Assembly: GCF_019084045.1 (NCBI RefSeq)
Contig: NZ_JAHRED010000007.1
Coordinates: forward strand, 124,001 to 188,000
DNA from: Paeniglutamicibacter quisquiliarum
GTDB lineage: Bacteria > Actinomycetota > Actinomycetes > Actinomycetales > Micrococcaceae
DNA length: 64,000 nt
Reading direction: 5' to 3'
The translations under genes were made by a program, and so were the position numbers. Shown piece after piece: positions 36,301 through 44,580 of this stretch; position 1 is the stretch's first letter; each line of letters begins with the position of its first letter. The notes under the pieces were generated by a model. That model was not told the origin of the DNA. It saw only the letters and a program-made list of their open reading frames with translations, and searched no databases.

Positions 36301-37301
36301 GGGTCGGCGGCTATGCCGCGGCCAGCGGCACGGTCAAGACCCAGACCACCGCCCTGCCCAGCCAACTGGAGACCGCCCGCTTCCAGGACACCATCGTCGC
36401 CGGCGGTTGCGGCGACACCTGGGTGGGCCTGGAACGGGTCGGCGGCAACTCGGAGGCCGACTTCTCGCTGGACAACCTGCTCATCGAGGACCTCGGCGAG
36501 GCGGCAGGCATCCCCGCCTGCGCGCAGGTCGACGTCGCGCTTCAGGGAGACGTGATCAAGCAGGACCAGGAGAACACGTTCACCACGACGTTCACCAGCG
36601 ACGAACCGGCGGACATCAAGGACCTGGAGGTGGGACTCGAACTCCCCGAGGGCTGGACCGCCACCGCCCGGGACGCGGCCTCCGCGCACACGCTGGCACC
36701 GGGTGCGACACTGAAGACCACCTGGAAGGTGGTTCCCCCGGCATCCGCCGACGGCGACTACACCGTCGGCACGCGGGCGACCTACACCACCACCGCCGAC
36801 CCGGTGGGGGCGCGCACCGTGTCCGACGACGTGTCCGTGTACACGCTGCCGGCACCTCCCGCGGGCACCGTCTACGCCAGCGACCACCAGTGGGTCAGCG
36901 CCGAGAACGGCTGGGGCCCGGTGGAGCGGGACAGGGCCAACGGCGAAAACGGGCAGGGCGACGGTCCTGCCCTGACGCTCAACGGCGTGGTCTACGCCAA
37001 GGGCCTGGGTGCCCACGCACCGAGCACCGTGCGCTACTTCACGGGCGGAAAGTGCTCATCCTTCACCGCCGACGTCGGCATCGACGACGCGCAGAAGACC
37101 CTGGGCTCGGTCGGCTTCACCGTGCTGGCCGACGGCAAGTCAGTCGCCGCCTCCCCGGTGATGCGCGCCAGCAGCGCGACCCACGCGCTGAGCGCCGACA
37201 TCACCGGGGCGCAGTACGTGGACCTGGTGGCCGACGTTGCCGGTGACGGCAACGGGAACGACCACGCCGACTGGGCCGACGCGAAGTTCACCTGCTCGTA
37301 G
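33399..37301 (+). CDS. Secreted endo-alpha-N-acetylgalactosaminidase (GH101), multi-domain
   Basis: Predicted to hydrolyse the alpha link between core-1 Gal-beta-1,3-GalNAc and Ser/Thr of mucin-type glycoproteins outside the cell. The 1300-aa protein starts at ATG 33399 behind AAGGAGC and has a signal peptide ending near ASA at residue 35. The catalytic region (about 340-600) has YGVHINQTEAYPESKFF, MVYVDVYY with probable nucleophile D461, SSEWAYSLDRHNTWSHW with probable acid/base E487, and GGSNNKGVNSEIIRFALNSQ. Galactose-binding-like modules follow. A NEW3-type domain spans about 1044-1140 (LPEGWTATARD) and a C-terminal NPCBM domain about 1155-1300 (NGVVYAKGLGAHAPSTVRYF). No sortase or LPXTG signal is seen. 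It is unusual for a soil-type actinobacterium. Confidence 0.93.
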   Translation: MRSSPRKTRRAISLTAIGALTASALVPLGMAGASAMPEAPDGATGTISSAELKVTVSRDFPQVLRYTDASTSASLEASTKAIDAIKVNGETHKVVVTSEPVDGSAMDYRLTVPGIPGAAIDARISVEDSVMTFRVTGIKDGTDTKVRTLGIPGNNLVSVSSAVTGAQVATANISVDRAKSGDTFTNVTDSTPVDAEPRGSAFALANSGDLAAALESNSLHDTSAGPGYRSQGRFERQAVKDGEHVRVGISSGDWLYRANESNETEELPWSKVKITADANGDHTVNWQDAAIALRDIAVLPHKGGDVKDKVVQRIPFNFASQATHPFLRTLDDTKRIALATDGLGQSAILKGFGSEGHDSANTDFADNYNTRAGGLKDLNQLLKASKKWNASYGVHINQTEAYPESKFFSEDLVDPKAKGWSWLDQSYYINQRKDILTGNLAERIKKFREQTDENLDMVYVDVYYQYGWLADRLQKELVKNGFRVSSEWAYSLDRHNTWSHWATDENYGGSNNKGVNSEIIRFALNSQKDTWNPHPLLGNANIVEWEGWTGQTDYNAFYQNIWKKNLPAKYLQQQEIMKWEKDRIDLTGGVTVTGTSAAERVITDSGTEVLRGDTYLLPWAADGTYEAGTSEPSKFYHYSANGGTSTWTLPERFRQNGDYKLYRLTDTGRELAGEPTARRGKLTLTAKAGQPYVLVGDDRPVLPQAPGFGQGTPVADPGFNAATLTAWNPSGAAATERNAKGHRYAVLGEGPAAITQRLGELKPGTYSVSAWVEVEQGQTRETTLSVTGEGMQSASNTISSSRATNYVAADEKHGTNFQRLRVLVDVKATGNPTLRISAGQGAAKVRIDDVRVVSTSKVPTAGVISEDFEDIDQGWGPFVKGNAGGSTDPRTHLAELNAPYTQSGWNGKKTDDVIDGSWSLKSHAENKAPGGGPGLVYRTSNYTLPLKPGHEYRVSFDYQNALAGEYNWVGGYAAASGTVKTQTTALPSQLETARFQDTIVAGGCGDTWVGLERVGGNSEADFSLDNLLIEDLGEAAGIPACAQVDVALQGDVIKQDQENTFTTTFTSDEPADIKDLEVGLELPEGWTATARDAASAHTLAPGATLKTTWKVVPPASADGDYTVGTRATYTTTADPVGARTVSDDVSVYTLPAPPAGTVYASDHQWVSAENGWGPVERDRANGENGQGDGPALTLNGVVYAKGLGAHAPSTVRYFTGGKCSSFTADVGIDDAQKTLGSVGFTVLADGKSVAASPVMRASSATHALSADITGAQYVDLVADVAGDGNGNDHADWADAKFTCS

Positions 37302-37322
37302 GCACCCGCCTGCCAAACGACA

Positions 37323-37365
37323 ATGGCGCCGGATGCCCCCGTTTTACGGGGGCATCCGGCGCCAT
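37323..37365. terminator. Long hairpin between convergent genes
   Basis: A perfect 19-bp stem (37323-37341 with 37347-37365) around a 5-nt TTTTA loop. It lies 22 nt after the GH101 stop and before the GNAT gene stop, so it may stop transcription on both strands. No T tract follows. Confidence 0.75.
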
Positions 37366-37384
37366 CGGCGTTGTTGCGGTGCGG

Positions 37385-38302
37385 CTACGCGGTGGCCACG
37401 ATGTGCGTGGTCGCGATGACGGTGGCCTGGCCGGCGGCAACCAGGATGTCGATGAGCGAGGAGAGCACGGGCATGGAGCCGTCAACCTCCAGCTTCACCG
37501 GGTGCTGGTGCGCCAGCATGGCCAACATCCCGCGGATGGGCTCCGCCGACTCGTCCTGGCTGAGTTCCGGGTTCCAGCCCAGCAGCACGTCCGCCGGCGC
37601 ATCGGCGCGCGCCGGGGTGTAGCTGATGGCAAAGGTCAGGATCTTCCCGCCCTGCGCCTTGGGCCTGTCGCGCAGCACGATCACGCCCTGCGCGCCGGTG
37701 GCGTCGTCGAGCAGCATCTTCTGCGCGCTGCCGAGGGTCATGTTTGCCGGGTCCCACTCATGGGTCGAGTTGTAGAACTCCACGACCAACTTGGTCAGCT
37801 CCACGCTGCCGGTGGCGATGTCGTCCAGGGTCAGCCCGTCGTCATGGAAAACCGGCATCTGCAGGCCGCCGGGCTCCACCACGACGTCGCGGGCAACCTG
37901 GATTTCCGCCATGCCCAGCGACGCGCAGAACCCCGCCGCGGCCGCGGCATCGGTTCCGGGAGTCACGGTGTAGCGGGCCTTGAGCTCGGAGGGCTGGCCG
38001 GCCGGCACCAGGGCGCGCAGCCGCGCCACCAGTTCGGTGCCGACCCCGGTGCGCCGGTGTTCGCGCGCCACCTCGACGTAGAGCCACAGCCGCGTGGGGT
38101 GCAACGTCGAGGCGAACACCACGCCCGCCGCCACGGCAATGCCCTGGTCGGTGGCCACCAGCGCGCGGCTGAACGGCGCGTTGGAATCGTTCCGGAACAT
38201 CGTGCGGTCCTGGTGGGCGTGCGGGGACGCGGGGTCGCCGAAGATCTCCAGCAGCGCCAGGTCGTCCCCGTCCCGCCAGGGCCGGAATTCGAGTGTCGAC
38301 AT
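37385..38302 (-). CDS. GNAT family N-acetyltransferase
   Basis: Predicted acyl-CoA-dependent acetyltransferase of 305 aa. The N-terminal GNAT domain has LWLYVEVAREHRRTGVGTEL, whose RRTGVGT is the acetyl-CoA loop; the C-terminal half looks like a second, degenerate GNAT fold (GVIVLRDRPKAQGGKILTF). Size and two-domain layout resemble mycothiol synthase MshD, but key similarity was not recognised, so no specific substrate is named. Its stop lies 5 nt after the glyS start region in the same orientation, giving a likely glyS-GNAT pairing. Confidence 0.8.
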   Translation of the reverse strand: MSTLEFRPWRDGDDLALLEIFGDPASPHAHQDRTMFRNDSNAPFSRALVATDQGIAVAAGVVFASTLHPTRLWLYVEVAREHRRTGVGTELVARLRALVPAGQPSELKARYTVTPGTDAAAAAGFCASLGMAEIQVARDVVVEPGGLQMPVFHDDGLTLDDIATGSVELTKLVVEFYNSTHEWDPANMTLGSAQKMLLDDATGAQGVIVLRDRPKAQGGKILTFAISYTPARADAPADVLLGWNPELSQDESAEPIRGMLAMLAHQHPVKLEVDGSMPVLSSLIDILVAAGQATVIATTHIVATA

Positions 38303-38306
38303 GTTC

Positions 38307-39692
38307 CTAGGCTCCGTTGAGGCGCTCGGACAGGTAGGTGCGCACCTTGTCCAGTGCCACGCGTTCCTGGGTCATGGTGTCGCGGTCGCGAATGGTCACT
38401 GCCTGGTCCTCGAGGGTGTCGAAGTCCACGGTGATGCAGAACGGGGTGCCGATCTCGTCCTGGCGGCGGTAGCGGCGGCCAATGGCACCCGCGTCGTCGA
38501 AGTCGATGTTCCAGGTCTTGCGCAGCTCGGCGGCCAGCGCCTTGGCCTTCGGGGACAGGTCCTCGTTGCGCGAGAGCGGAAGCACCGCGGCCTTGACCGG
38601 GGCCAGGCGCGGGTCGAGCTTGAGCACGGTGCGCTTGTCCACCCCGCCCTTGGCGTTCGGGGCCTCGTCCTCGACGTAGGCGTCGACCAGGAAGGCCATC
38701 ATCGAACGGGTCAGGCCGAAGGACGGCTCGATCACGTACGGGGTGTAGCGTTCGCCGGTGGCCTGGTTGAAGTAGCTCAACTCGGTGCCCGAGCCCTTGG
38801 AGTGAGACGTCAGGTCGTAGTCGGTGCGGTTGGCGACGCCCATGAGCTCGCCCCACTCCGAGCCCTGGAAGCCGAAGCGGTACTCGAAGTCGATGGTGCC
38901 GGCCGAGTAGTGGGCGCGCTCGTCCTCCGGGACGTCGAAGCGGCGCAGGTTCTCCTCGTTGATGCCCAGGTCCAGGAACCAGGCCCAGCAGTCCTCGACC
39001 CATTTGTCGAAGAACGCCGGGGCGTCCTCGGGCGCGGTGAAGAACTCGATTTCCATCTGCTCGAACTCGCGGGTGCGGAAGATGAAGTTGCCCGGCGTGA
39101 TTTCGTTGCGGAACGCCTTGCCGATCTGGCCGATGCCGAACGGGGGCTTCTTGCGCGAAGCGGTGAGCACGTTGTTGAAGTTAACGAAGATGCCCTGGGC
39201 GGTTTCCGGGCGCATGTAGGCCATGCCGGCGGCGGTGTCGACCGGGCCCAGGAACGTCTTCATCAGCCCGGAGAACATCTGCGGCTCGGTGAACTGGCCC
39301 TTGGTGCCGCAGTCGGGGCAGGCGATTTCGCTCATGCCGTCGACCGGCTTGCGCTTCTTCTTGGCCTCGAAGGCCTCGAGGAGGTGGTCCTGGCGGTGGC
39401 GCTTGTGGCAGGAGGTGCACTCGACCAGCGGGTCGGTGAACGTGGCGACGTGGCCCGAGGCCTCCCAGACGGCCTTGGGCAGGATGATGGAGGAGTCGAG
39501 TCCCACCATGTCCTCGCGCCCGCGCACGAAGGTCTGCCACCATTCGCGCTTGATGTTTTCCTTCAATTCGGTGCCCAGGGGTCCGTAGTCCCATGCGGAG
39601 CGGGATCCGCCGTAGATTTCACCGGCCTGAAAGACGAAGCCGCGCCGCTTGGCGAGGGAGATGACTTGATCGAGCTTGGACTGAGGCGCCAT
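38307..39692 (-). CDS. glyS: Glycyl-tRNA synthetase (alpha2 type)
   Basis: Charges tRNA-Gly. The 461-aa single-chain class II synthetase begins [20 protein letters not shown] and has [20 protein letters not shown], a zinc-binding pair [13 protein letters not shown] and [11 protein letters not shown], class II motif 2-like [20 protein letters not shown] and the C-terminal anticodon-binding domain. This is the archaeal/eukaryotic-like form used by actinobacteria instead of GlyQS. Confidence 0.95.
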   Translation of the reverse strand: MAPQSKLDQVISLAKRRGFVFQAGEIYGGSRSAWDYGPLGTELKENIKREWWQTFVRGREDMVGLDSSIILPKAVWEASGHVATFTDPLVECTSCHKRHRQDHLLEAFEAKKKRKPVDGMSEIACPDCGTKGQFTEPQMFSGLMKTFLGPVDTAAGMAYMRPETAQGIFVNFNNVLTASRKKPPFGIGQIGKAFRNEITPGNFIFRTREFEQMEIEFFTAPEDAPAFFDKWVEDCWAWFLDLGINEENLRRFDVPEDERAHYSAGTIDFEYRFGFQGSEWGELMGVANRTDYDLTSHSKGSGTELSYFNQATGERYTPYVIEPSFGLTRSMMAFLVDAYVEDEAPNAKGGVDKRTVLKLDPRLAPVKAAVLPLSRNEDLSPKAKALAAELRKTWNIDFDDAGAIGRRYRRQDEIGTPFCITVDFDTLEDQAVTIRDRDTMTQERVALDKVRTYLSERLNGA

Positions 39693-39927
39693 AACAACTC
39701 CAATGGTTCACGAGGCCGCTGGTTGCGGTCCGTTGGGCGAAAACATACTCGCCCAGCCTAACGTGTTTGGGTTGTGAAGTTCGAGCGTCCCGGTGGCCCG
39801 TGGCCGTGAGGCGGACCACCCCCTGGCTCCCGCCCCGGGTGAGGTCCGGGACCCCTTGGGCGCGGGGGCACCCAGCGAATCCCCGGCAGCGGATCCCCGG
39901 CGTCAAGGTCCCTCCGGCGGGCACGGA

Positions 39928-40521
39928 TCAGTCGGCGACCGCCGGAAGGGCATCGAGCGGGTCCAGAAGGGCGCCGCGCATCTCCTCGCCGAGCTTCGGC
40001 GGCACGTCGACGTCCACGTCCAGGGCCTGCAGGATCCGGCTGAGGTAGTTCCGGGCCGCCGCCGCCAGTGCGATGTCGACGATTTCCCGGTCGGAGAAGT
40101 CGAGATCGCGCAGTCGCCGGCTGTCGGTCTCCTCCATGGCGGCCGAATCGGTACTCAGCCTCACGGCGAAGTCCATCATGGCGACCTCGGCCTCCTCTAG
40201 GCCGGCGGTGTGGTAGTCCCTGGCGATGCGCAGCAGTTCCTGCTCATCGAAGTACTTCAGGGACTTGTTTCCGTGGGCCAGCCGGCAGTGCCGGGACCCG
40301 ATCCCGAGCGCCGCGGCCAGGGTCACCAGTTCGTATCTGCGCATGCCCAGCGAGCCGGCGATCGACCCCTGCAGGGCCTTCCATGCCTCGAAGGCCTCGG
40401 GATTGATGGCCAGCACCTTGGTGTGGCTGGGGACGTACCCCAGGGCCGCCCGGTCGGCGGCATACGCGGCGGCGACGGCGCCCTGCGCCTCGCCCTCGCC
40501 GGCGGTGTGGAGAATACTCAT
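39928..40521 (-). CDS. Peroxidase-related / AhpD-like protein
   Basis: AhpD/carboxymuconolactone decarboxylase-fold protein of 197 aa starting MSILHTAGEGEAQGAVAAAY at ATG 40521. The active-site region reads IGSRHCRLAHGNKSL, giving one Cys and one His. The second Cys of the AhpD CxxC motif is absent, as in the peroxidase-related branch of the family. The function is unknown; alkylhydroperoxidase activity is not shown. A preceding in-frame stretch to 40755 has Arg-rich sequence and was rejected. Confidence 0.8.
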   Translation of the reverse strand: MSILHTAGEGEAQGAVAAAYAADRAALGYVPSHTKVLAINPEAFEAWKALQGSIAGSLGMRRYELVTLAAALGIGSRHCRLAHGNKSLKYFDEQELLRIARDYHTAGLEEAEVAMMDFAVRLSTDSAAMEETDSRRLRDLDFSDREIVDIALAAAARNYLSRILQALDVDVDVPPKLGEEMRGALLDPLDALPAVAD

Positions 40522-40696
40522 GGCGTGGCGCCTCCCGGTTCCCATCGACAGGGATTCGGCCGCGCTTCCATGCCCGTTCTCTTTTCCCTGTTGGCGCGAT
40601 CCTAGGCCAGTCGGGCCCGCAGGTACATGGGGCCGATGCCCCAAATCTCCGGGCATCCTTGTCCGGTCCCCCACCGTCCGGGGACGGCGGCTGCGG

Positions 40697-41686
40697 CTAT
40701 TTCCGCGTCCGGCGCATCCTGCCAAAGGGGATCGAGGCCAGCGCGACGGCCGCAAGCGTCAACAGCGTCCCGGCGATCGTCGCACCGTTGACGACGGCTC
40801 CGGGGGCGGGGACGACCACGTCGATGAGCAGCGACCCAACGAGTTGGCCGCAGATCATGCCCAATCCGGTCAGCAGCACGCCCAGGTGCTTGACTAGGAA
40901 CGCCGAAAGCCCGATGAACACGCATCCCAGTGGGCCGCCCAGGTAGTACCACCACTGGGCGGGCAGGGACTCCGGGAGCCCGACCAGCGGCAGGCGCACC
41001 AGCAGCAGGAGCGCGAGCATGAGCCCGCCGACGAAGAAGTTCACCAGCGTTGCCGCCACCGGCGTCCCGTAGGCCTGCGCCTGGACGCCGTTGGCCGCGG
41101 ATTGGAATCCCATGAGGAAGCCCACCACCAGCGGGATGGCCATCGGCAGCAGCAGGACGGCGATGGATGCGGCCGACCCCATCCTGGGGCTCACGGCCCA
41201 GATGACGCCGGCAATGGTCAATCCGGCACCGAGCGCGCGGAGCGTGCTGATGCGCCGCCGCCCGCCGGGCCCGAAGCCGATGCCGTCAACCAACAGGGAA
41301 CCCAGTGTCTGGCCCGTGACGATGGAGACGGTGAACAGCGCGACGCCCAGCAGTGGCACCGTCAGCGTCTGGGAGATCACCACGAAAGCGCCGACGCAGC
41401 CGGCTGCCAGGTACCAGAGGGGGAAACGCCTCTCGCGCAGGGCGCGCGGGATCGCCATGGCCCCGGCGCGCGCACCGGGCAATAGCAGTGAGGCGATGGC
41501 CAGCACGATCAGTCCGGAGGTGAAGCTGACCAGCGAGGCGGCCACCGGATCCCCCAGCCGGAGCCCCAGGGCGCCGTTGATCCGGCTCTGGATTGGCATC
41601 GCCAACCCGGCCACCACGGCGGTCGCCACATAGAGGGGCGCCAGGGAGCGTTTCTTGCGCAGGGCGGGAGCCGGCGATGAAATCAT
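40697..41686 (-). CDS. DMT transporter, DUF606 (YdcZ) family, subunit 2
   Basis: Membrane protein of 329 aa starting MISSPAPALRKKRSLAPLYV at ATG 41686, overlapping the stop of the upstream paralogue by ATGA. About ten helices form two DUF606 repeats, with MPIQSRINGALGLRLGDPVA, LGVALFTVSIVTGQTLGSLL and MGFQSAANGVQAQAYGTPVA in repeat 2. DUF606 proteins form pairs that probably work as a heterodimer; the substrate is not known. Confidence 0.85.
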   Translation of the reverse strand: MISSPAPALRKKRSLAPLYVATAVVAGLAMPIQSRINGALGLRLGDPVAASLVSFTSGLIVLAIASLLLPGARAGAMAIPRALRERRFPLWYLAAGCVGAFVVISQTLTVPLLGVALFTVSIVTGQTLGSLLVDGIGFGPGGRRRISTLRALGAGLTIAGVIWAVSPRMGSAASIAVLLLPMAIPLVVGFLMGFQSAANGVQAQAYGTPVAATLVNFFVGGLMLALLLLVRLPLVGLPESLPAQWWYYLGGPLGCVFIGLSAFLVKHLGVLLTGLGMICGQLVGSLLIDVVVPAPGAVVNGATIAGTLLTLAAVALASIPFGRMRRTRK

Positions 41687-42663
41687 GATGCCTTCCGTGT
41701 CTTCCAGCGTGGTTGCCCGTTGGGTTGCCACGAGGCCACCAGGACCGCCACCAGCGTGACCAGCGTTCCGACGATTTCGTTTGCACCCACCAATTCGGGC
41801 GAAATGACCAGGTCCATGACGAGGGAGCCGACCAATTGCCCCGTCACCAGCCCCATGCCCAAAAGCAGTGCCCCCAGCCGGGGAACCAGGGTGACACCCG
41901 TGACAACGAAGAGGATGCCCAGCGGCCCGGCAAAGTACATCCACCACAGAGGCGCGTGGGAGAACCCGAATGATTCAATCCGCAGCACGGCCGCAAGTGC
42001 CATGGCCAGCAGCAACCCGGCAGCGGCGGCCACGTAGTTGATGGCCGTTGCCGTGGTGGTGGAGCCATAGGCCTTCCCGGCACGGCCATTCATGGATTGC
42101 TGGAAGCTGACCAAAAGTCCTGCCCCGGCAGCGACGGCCAGGGCAATAAGGGCCCGGGGCGCTTCGGCCGCCTGCGCTCCCGTACCCCAGGCGGCAATCA
42201 CCGCGCCAATGACCAATAGCCCCGCGCCGAGGAGTCGGATGCGGGTGACCGGCTGCTTCCCGGCCGGGCTGAACCCAATCATGTCGATGACGATGCTCGA
42301 CAGGGTCCTGGCACCGACAACCGCGACGGCGAAGAGTGCCAAACCGATGCTGCCCACGCTCATGGCCTGGGCAACCATGTAATACGAGCCGACCAGTCCG
42401 GCCAACAGGAACCACCTCGGGATCGTGCGGTCGCGCCACACGGAGCCGAATTGCCTCCACCCTGCACGGGCCCCGGGAATCGCCACGCTCGCCACCAGGA
42501 GGCAGGCCAGGGACGTGAGCGCGCTGAGAAACGCCGCCGAAAGGTACCCACCGAGGAACCCCGCGCCCTCGGAGGTGATCAAGGCCTGCAGGGGCATCAG
42601 CATCCCGGCCGAGGCGGCCAGCGCCAAGGGGACTGCATGTGCTTGCGGTTCGGGGCGTGCCAC
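41683..42663 (-). CDS. DMT transporter, DUF606 (YdcZ) family, subunit 1
   Basis: Membrane protein of 326 aa with about ten helices in two similar halves, including GLALFAVAVVGARTLSSIVI and MGLVTGQLVGSLVMDLVISP. It has the same fold as the downstream partner at 40697-41686 and is coupled to it through ATGA. Its start is ATG 42663. The pair likely acts as one small-molecule transporter; the substrate is unknown. Confidence 0.85.
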   Translation of the reverse strand: MARPEPQAHAVPLALAASAGMLMPLQALITSEGAGFLGGYLSAAFLSALTSLACLLVASVAIPGARAGWRQFGSVWRDRTIPRWFLLAGLVGSYYMVAQAMSVGSIGLALFAVAVVGARTLSSIVIDMIGFSPAGKQPVTRIRLLGAGLLVIGAVIAAWGTGAQAAEAPRALIALAVAAGAGLLVSFQQSMNGRAGKAYGSTTTATAINYVAAAAGLLLAMALAAVLRIESFGFSHAPLWWMYFAGPLGILFVVTGVTLVPRLGALLLGMGLVTGQLVGSLVMDLVISPELVGANEIVGTLVTLVAVLVASWQPNGQPRWKTRKAS

Positions 42664-42807
42664 TGATCTCCTTGGGGACGGGTTTCCTACTAGTGCAACC
42701 TACTGCGAAGCCCCCAAGGCATGGGCATTATGTCGCCAACACCACAAAACCTGCCTCACGCCCTCCGCTCGTGCATATGCGGTCGGCCGATGCGCCATGA
42801 TGGATAC

Positions 42808-43035
42808 ATGGCAAATTCCGAAACATTCCCCATCCAAATCCGCGACGAGTCGATTCGACTGGGTCAACTGCTGAAACTGGCATCGTTGGCCGACGACGGA
42901 TTCCACGCCAAGCAGCTGATCGAGGATGGCCTGGTGCAGGTCAACGGCGAAATCGAGACGCGCCGCGGGGCCCAGATCCGCAATGGCGACACTGTGACCG
43001 TCCACGGCGAGACCATCCGCGTGGAGACCGCCTAG
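42808..43035 (+). CDS. S4 domain RNA-binding protein (YbcJ-like)
   Basis: Small RNA-binding protein of 75 aa starting MANSETFPIQIRDESIRLGQ at ATG 42808. The S4 fold is complete: LGQLLKLASLADDGFHAKQL, EDGLVQVNGEIETRRGAQIR and NGDTVTVHGETIRVE. YbcJ-family proteins bind structured RNA, with unknown specific role. It stands alone between two minus-strand transcription units. Confidence 0.9.
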   Translation: MANSETFPIQIRDESIRLGQLLKLASLADDGFHAKQLIEDGLVQVNGEIETRRGAQIRNGDTVTVHGETIRVETA

Positions 43036-43067
43036 CAACCGTCCGCCCCCAGGGCGGGCGTCCGGAA

Positions 43068-43418
43068 TCATGCGTTCCAGGTAACCGCCACGATCCCCTG
43101 CACATCATCCAAACTCATGCCCGCATTGCGCGCGGCTGCCACAAGACGTCGAACTTCCCGCAAGGCCGGGGCGTCGAGCAGCTGGCCGGGATTCACGCGA
43201 GTACCGTTTGCGCGTCCCGTGCGCACCAGTCCTGCGGCCTCCAGTTCCTTGTAGGCCTTGGCAACGGTTCCGGCGGCAATCCGCAAGTCGCCGGCCAACT
43301 GGCGCACCGACGGCAACCGGTCGTCCGCCTCCAGCTCCCCCGACTGGATCAGAGCCGTTATTTGCGCACGGATTTGTTCGGCAGGTCCGCTGGGATGCGA
43401 TGCGTCCAGGGTGATCAT
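43068..43418 (-). CDS. GntR/YtrA-family transcriptional regulator
   Basis: Short GntR-type regulator of 116 aa starting at ATG 43418 (MITLDASHPSGPAEQIR). It has a winged helix-turn-helix with IQSGELEADDRLPSVRQLAG and AAGTVAKAYKELEAAGLVRT, plus a short C-terminal helical part, the pattern of the YtrA subfamily. Its start overlaps the stop of the upstream membrane protein gene by ATGA, so it likely controls that operon. The candidate operator at 44518-44539 lies upstream of the operon. Confidence 0.88.
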   Translation of the reverse strand: MITLDASHPSGPAEQIRAQITALIQSGELEADDRLPSVRQLAGDLRIAAGTVAKAYKELEAAGLVRTGRANGTRVNPGQLLDAPALREVRRLVAAARNAGMSLDDVQGIVAVTWNA

Positions 43419-44476
43419 GCAATGGCCCGGGCCGTCGCAGGGAACTGCAGCGGGCGCACAGTTGCCCCCACCCACCCCAGCAATCGCACCAGCAGAACGG
43501 CGCCGACAATCAGTAGCAACAACGCGACCACGGCCATGGCCAGCGCCAGCGCTGTCAGCAATGGATCCGCAGTCATGCCGGGCACACCGCCCCCATCGAA
43601 GACCTGGCCCACGACGTAGGGCGCGTTCATTCCGGAACCGTGCAGGGCCGAGGCCGCGAACAGCAGCAAGGGCGCTACCTGGAAGCAGAGCATCGCGCTA
43701 AAGCCCGTGCTGACCACGTAGCCGACATTGGTCCGCACCGCATCGTCGAAGGCACGAAGCCGCATCCCGCGCATCCGCGGTCGACGGGCATTGGAGCTCA
43801 GTGCCCACAGACCCAGCCCGGATCCCAACATCAGTAGCGCCAGCACCGGGATTCCGTAGTACCACCCCGGGAACGGCCCAATCGATCCGGCCCCCAGCTG
43901 GACTTGGGTCACGACCATGTTTTGGTCAAGTTCCGCGCCGCCGGCCGATACGTATGGGAGGTTGCGGAAGCGTCCCCGCTCGTCCGGTCCCGACAGGATC
44001 CCTGCAACGACGAGCCCCGCGGCCGATGCCCCGAGCAACACCGCCGGCATCACGATCCCCCAGGCCGGGCCGAACATTCCGGTCGAGCGCGGCGTCAGCT
44101 CGGCGCTGGTGTGCAGCGATAATTCCGGGGAGATGTCGGAGAACTCGTGCGGGATGCGCCAGGCCACGAAGACCAGGGCGGCCAGGACCCACATAGCTGC
44201 GGGGGCGGCGGCCAGGGGCAGCCCGGCCGCGCCAGGGTATTCAGCGTGAAGGACCAGCGCCGCGACGCCGCCCAAGGCCATCACCGCCAGTGCCACGACG
44301 GTGCGTGCCCGCAGGCTGCGCAGCACCCTGCCGGCGTTGGCCCGCTCGATGATGGTGCCGGCGGCGGCAAGCGACAGCAAGTTGGAGCGTTGCTGGGTGA
44401 AGATGTTTCGCCTGACAAGCAGGACGATGCCGACCGAAAAGCCGAGGAGCAGCAGTAGGGCGAATCCGTTGACCAT
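43415..44476 (-). CDS. Uncharacterised membrane protein coupled to a GntR/YtrA regulator
   Basis: Integral membrane protein of 353 aa starting MVNGFALLLLLGFSVGIVLL at ATG 44476. About eight hydrophobic helices are visible, with a soluble loop (WRIPHEFSDISPELSLHTSA) near residues 115-135. No family was recognised with confidence; DUF1648-type membrane proteins often accompany YtrA regulators. The gene is first in the operon and translationally coupled to the regulator gene. Its function is unknown. Confidence 0.75.
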   Translation of the reverse strand: MVNGFALLLLLGFSVGIVLLVRRNIFTQQRSNLLSLAAAGTIIERANAGRVLRSLRARTVVALAVMALGGVAALVLHAEYPGAAGLPLAAAPAAMWVLAALVFVAWRIPHEFSDISPELSLHTSAELTPRSTGMFGPAWGIVMPAVLLGASAAGLVVAGILSGPDERGRFRNLPYVSAGGAELDQNMVVTQVQLGAGSIGPFPGWYYGIPVLALLMLGSGLGLWALSSNARRPRMRGMRLRAFDDAVRTNVGYVVSTGFSAMLCFQVAPLLLFAASALHGSGMNAPYVVGQVFDGGGVPGMTADPLLTALALAMAVVALLLLIVGAVLLVRLLGWVGATVRPLQFPATARAIA

Positions 44477-44478
44477 GG

Positions 44479-44539
44479 GGCTCCCGTTGTTGGAACGGGA
44501 GCCAACCAGCCACCCGCTTGTATCAATAAAGCAATACAA
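44479..44539. promoter_or_regulatory. Candidate GntR operator region
   Basis: TTGTAT (44518-44523) and ATACAA (44534-44539) form an inverted repeat with a 10-bp spacer, about 42 bp upstream of the membrane protein start. A second inverted repeat, GGCTCCCGTT (44479-44488) and AACGGGAGCC (44494-44503), lies just before the start codon. Either could serve the adjacent GntR regulator. Assignment is inference. Confidence 0.45.
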
Positions 44540-44580
44540 ACAGGTGGCCGCTTCTTGTGTCAATGGATCGGTACAAAAAC

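Noticed and set aside
38094-39761. Plus-strand reading frame (555 codons) opposite glyS
   Set aside because: Antisense to glycyl-tRNA synthetase, whose motifs are unambiguous. The antisense product has no membrane helices or motifs.
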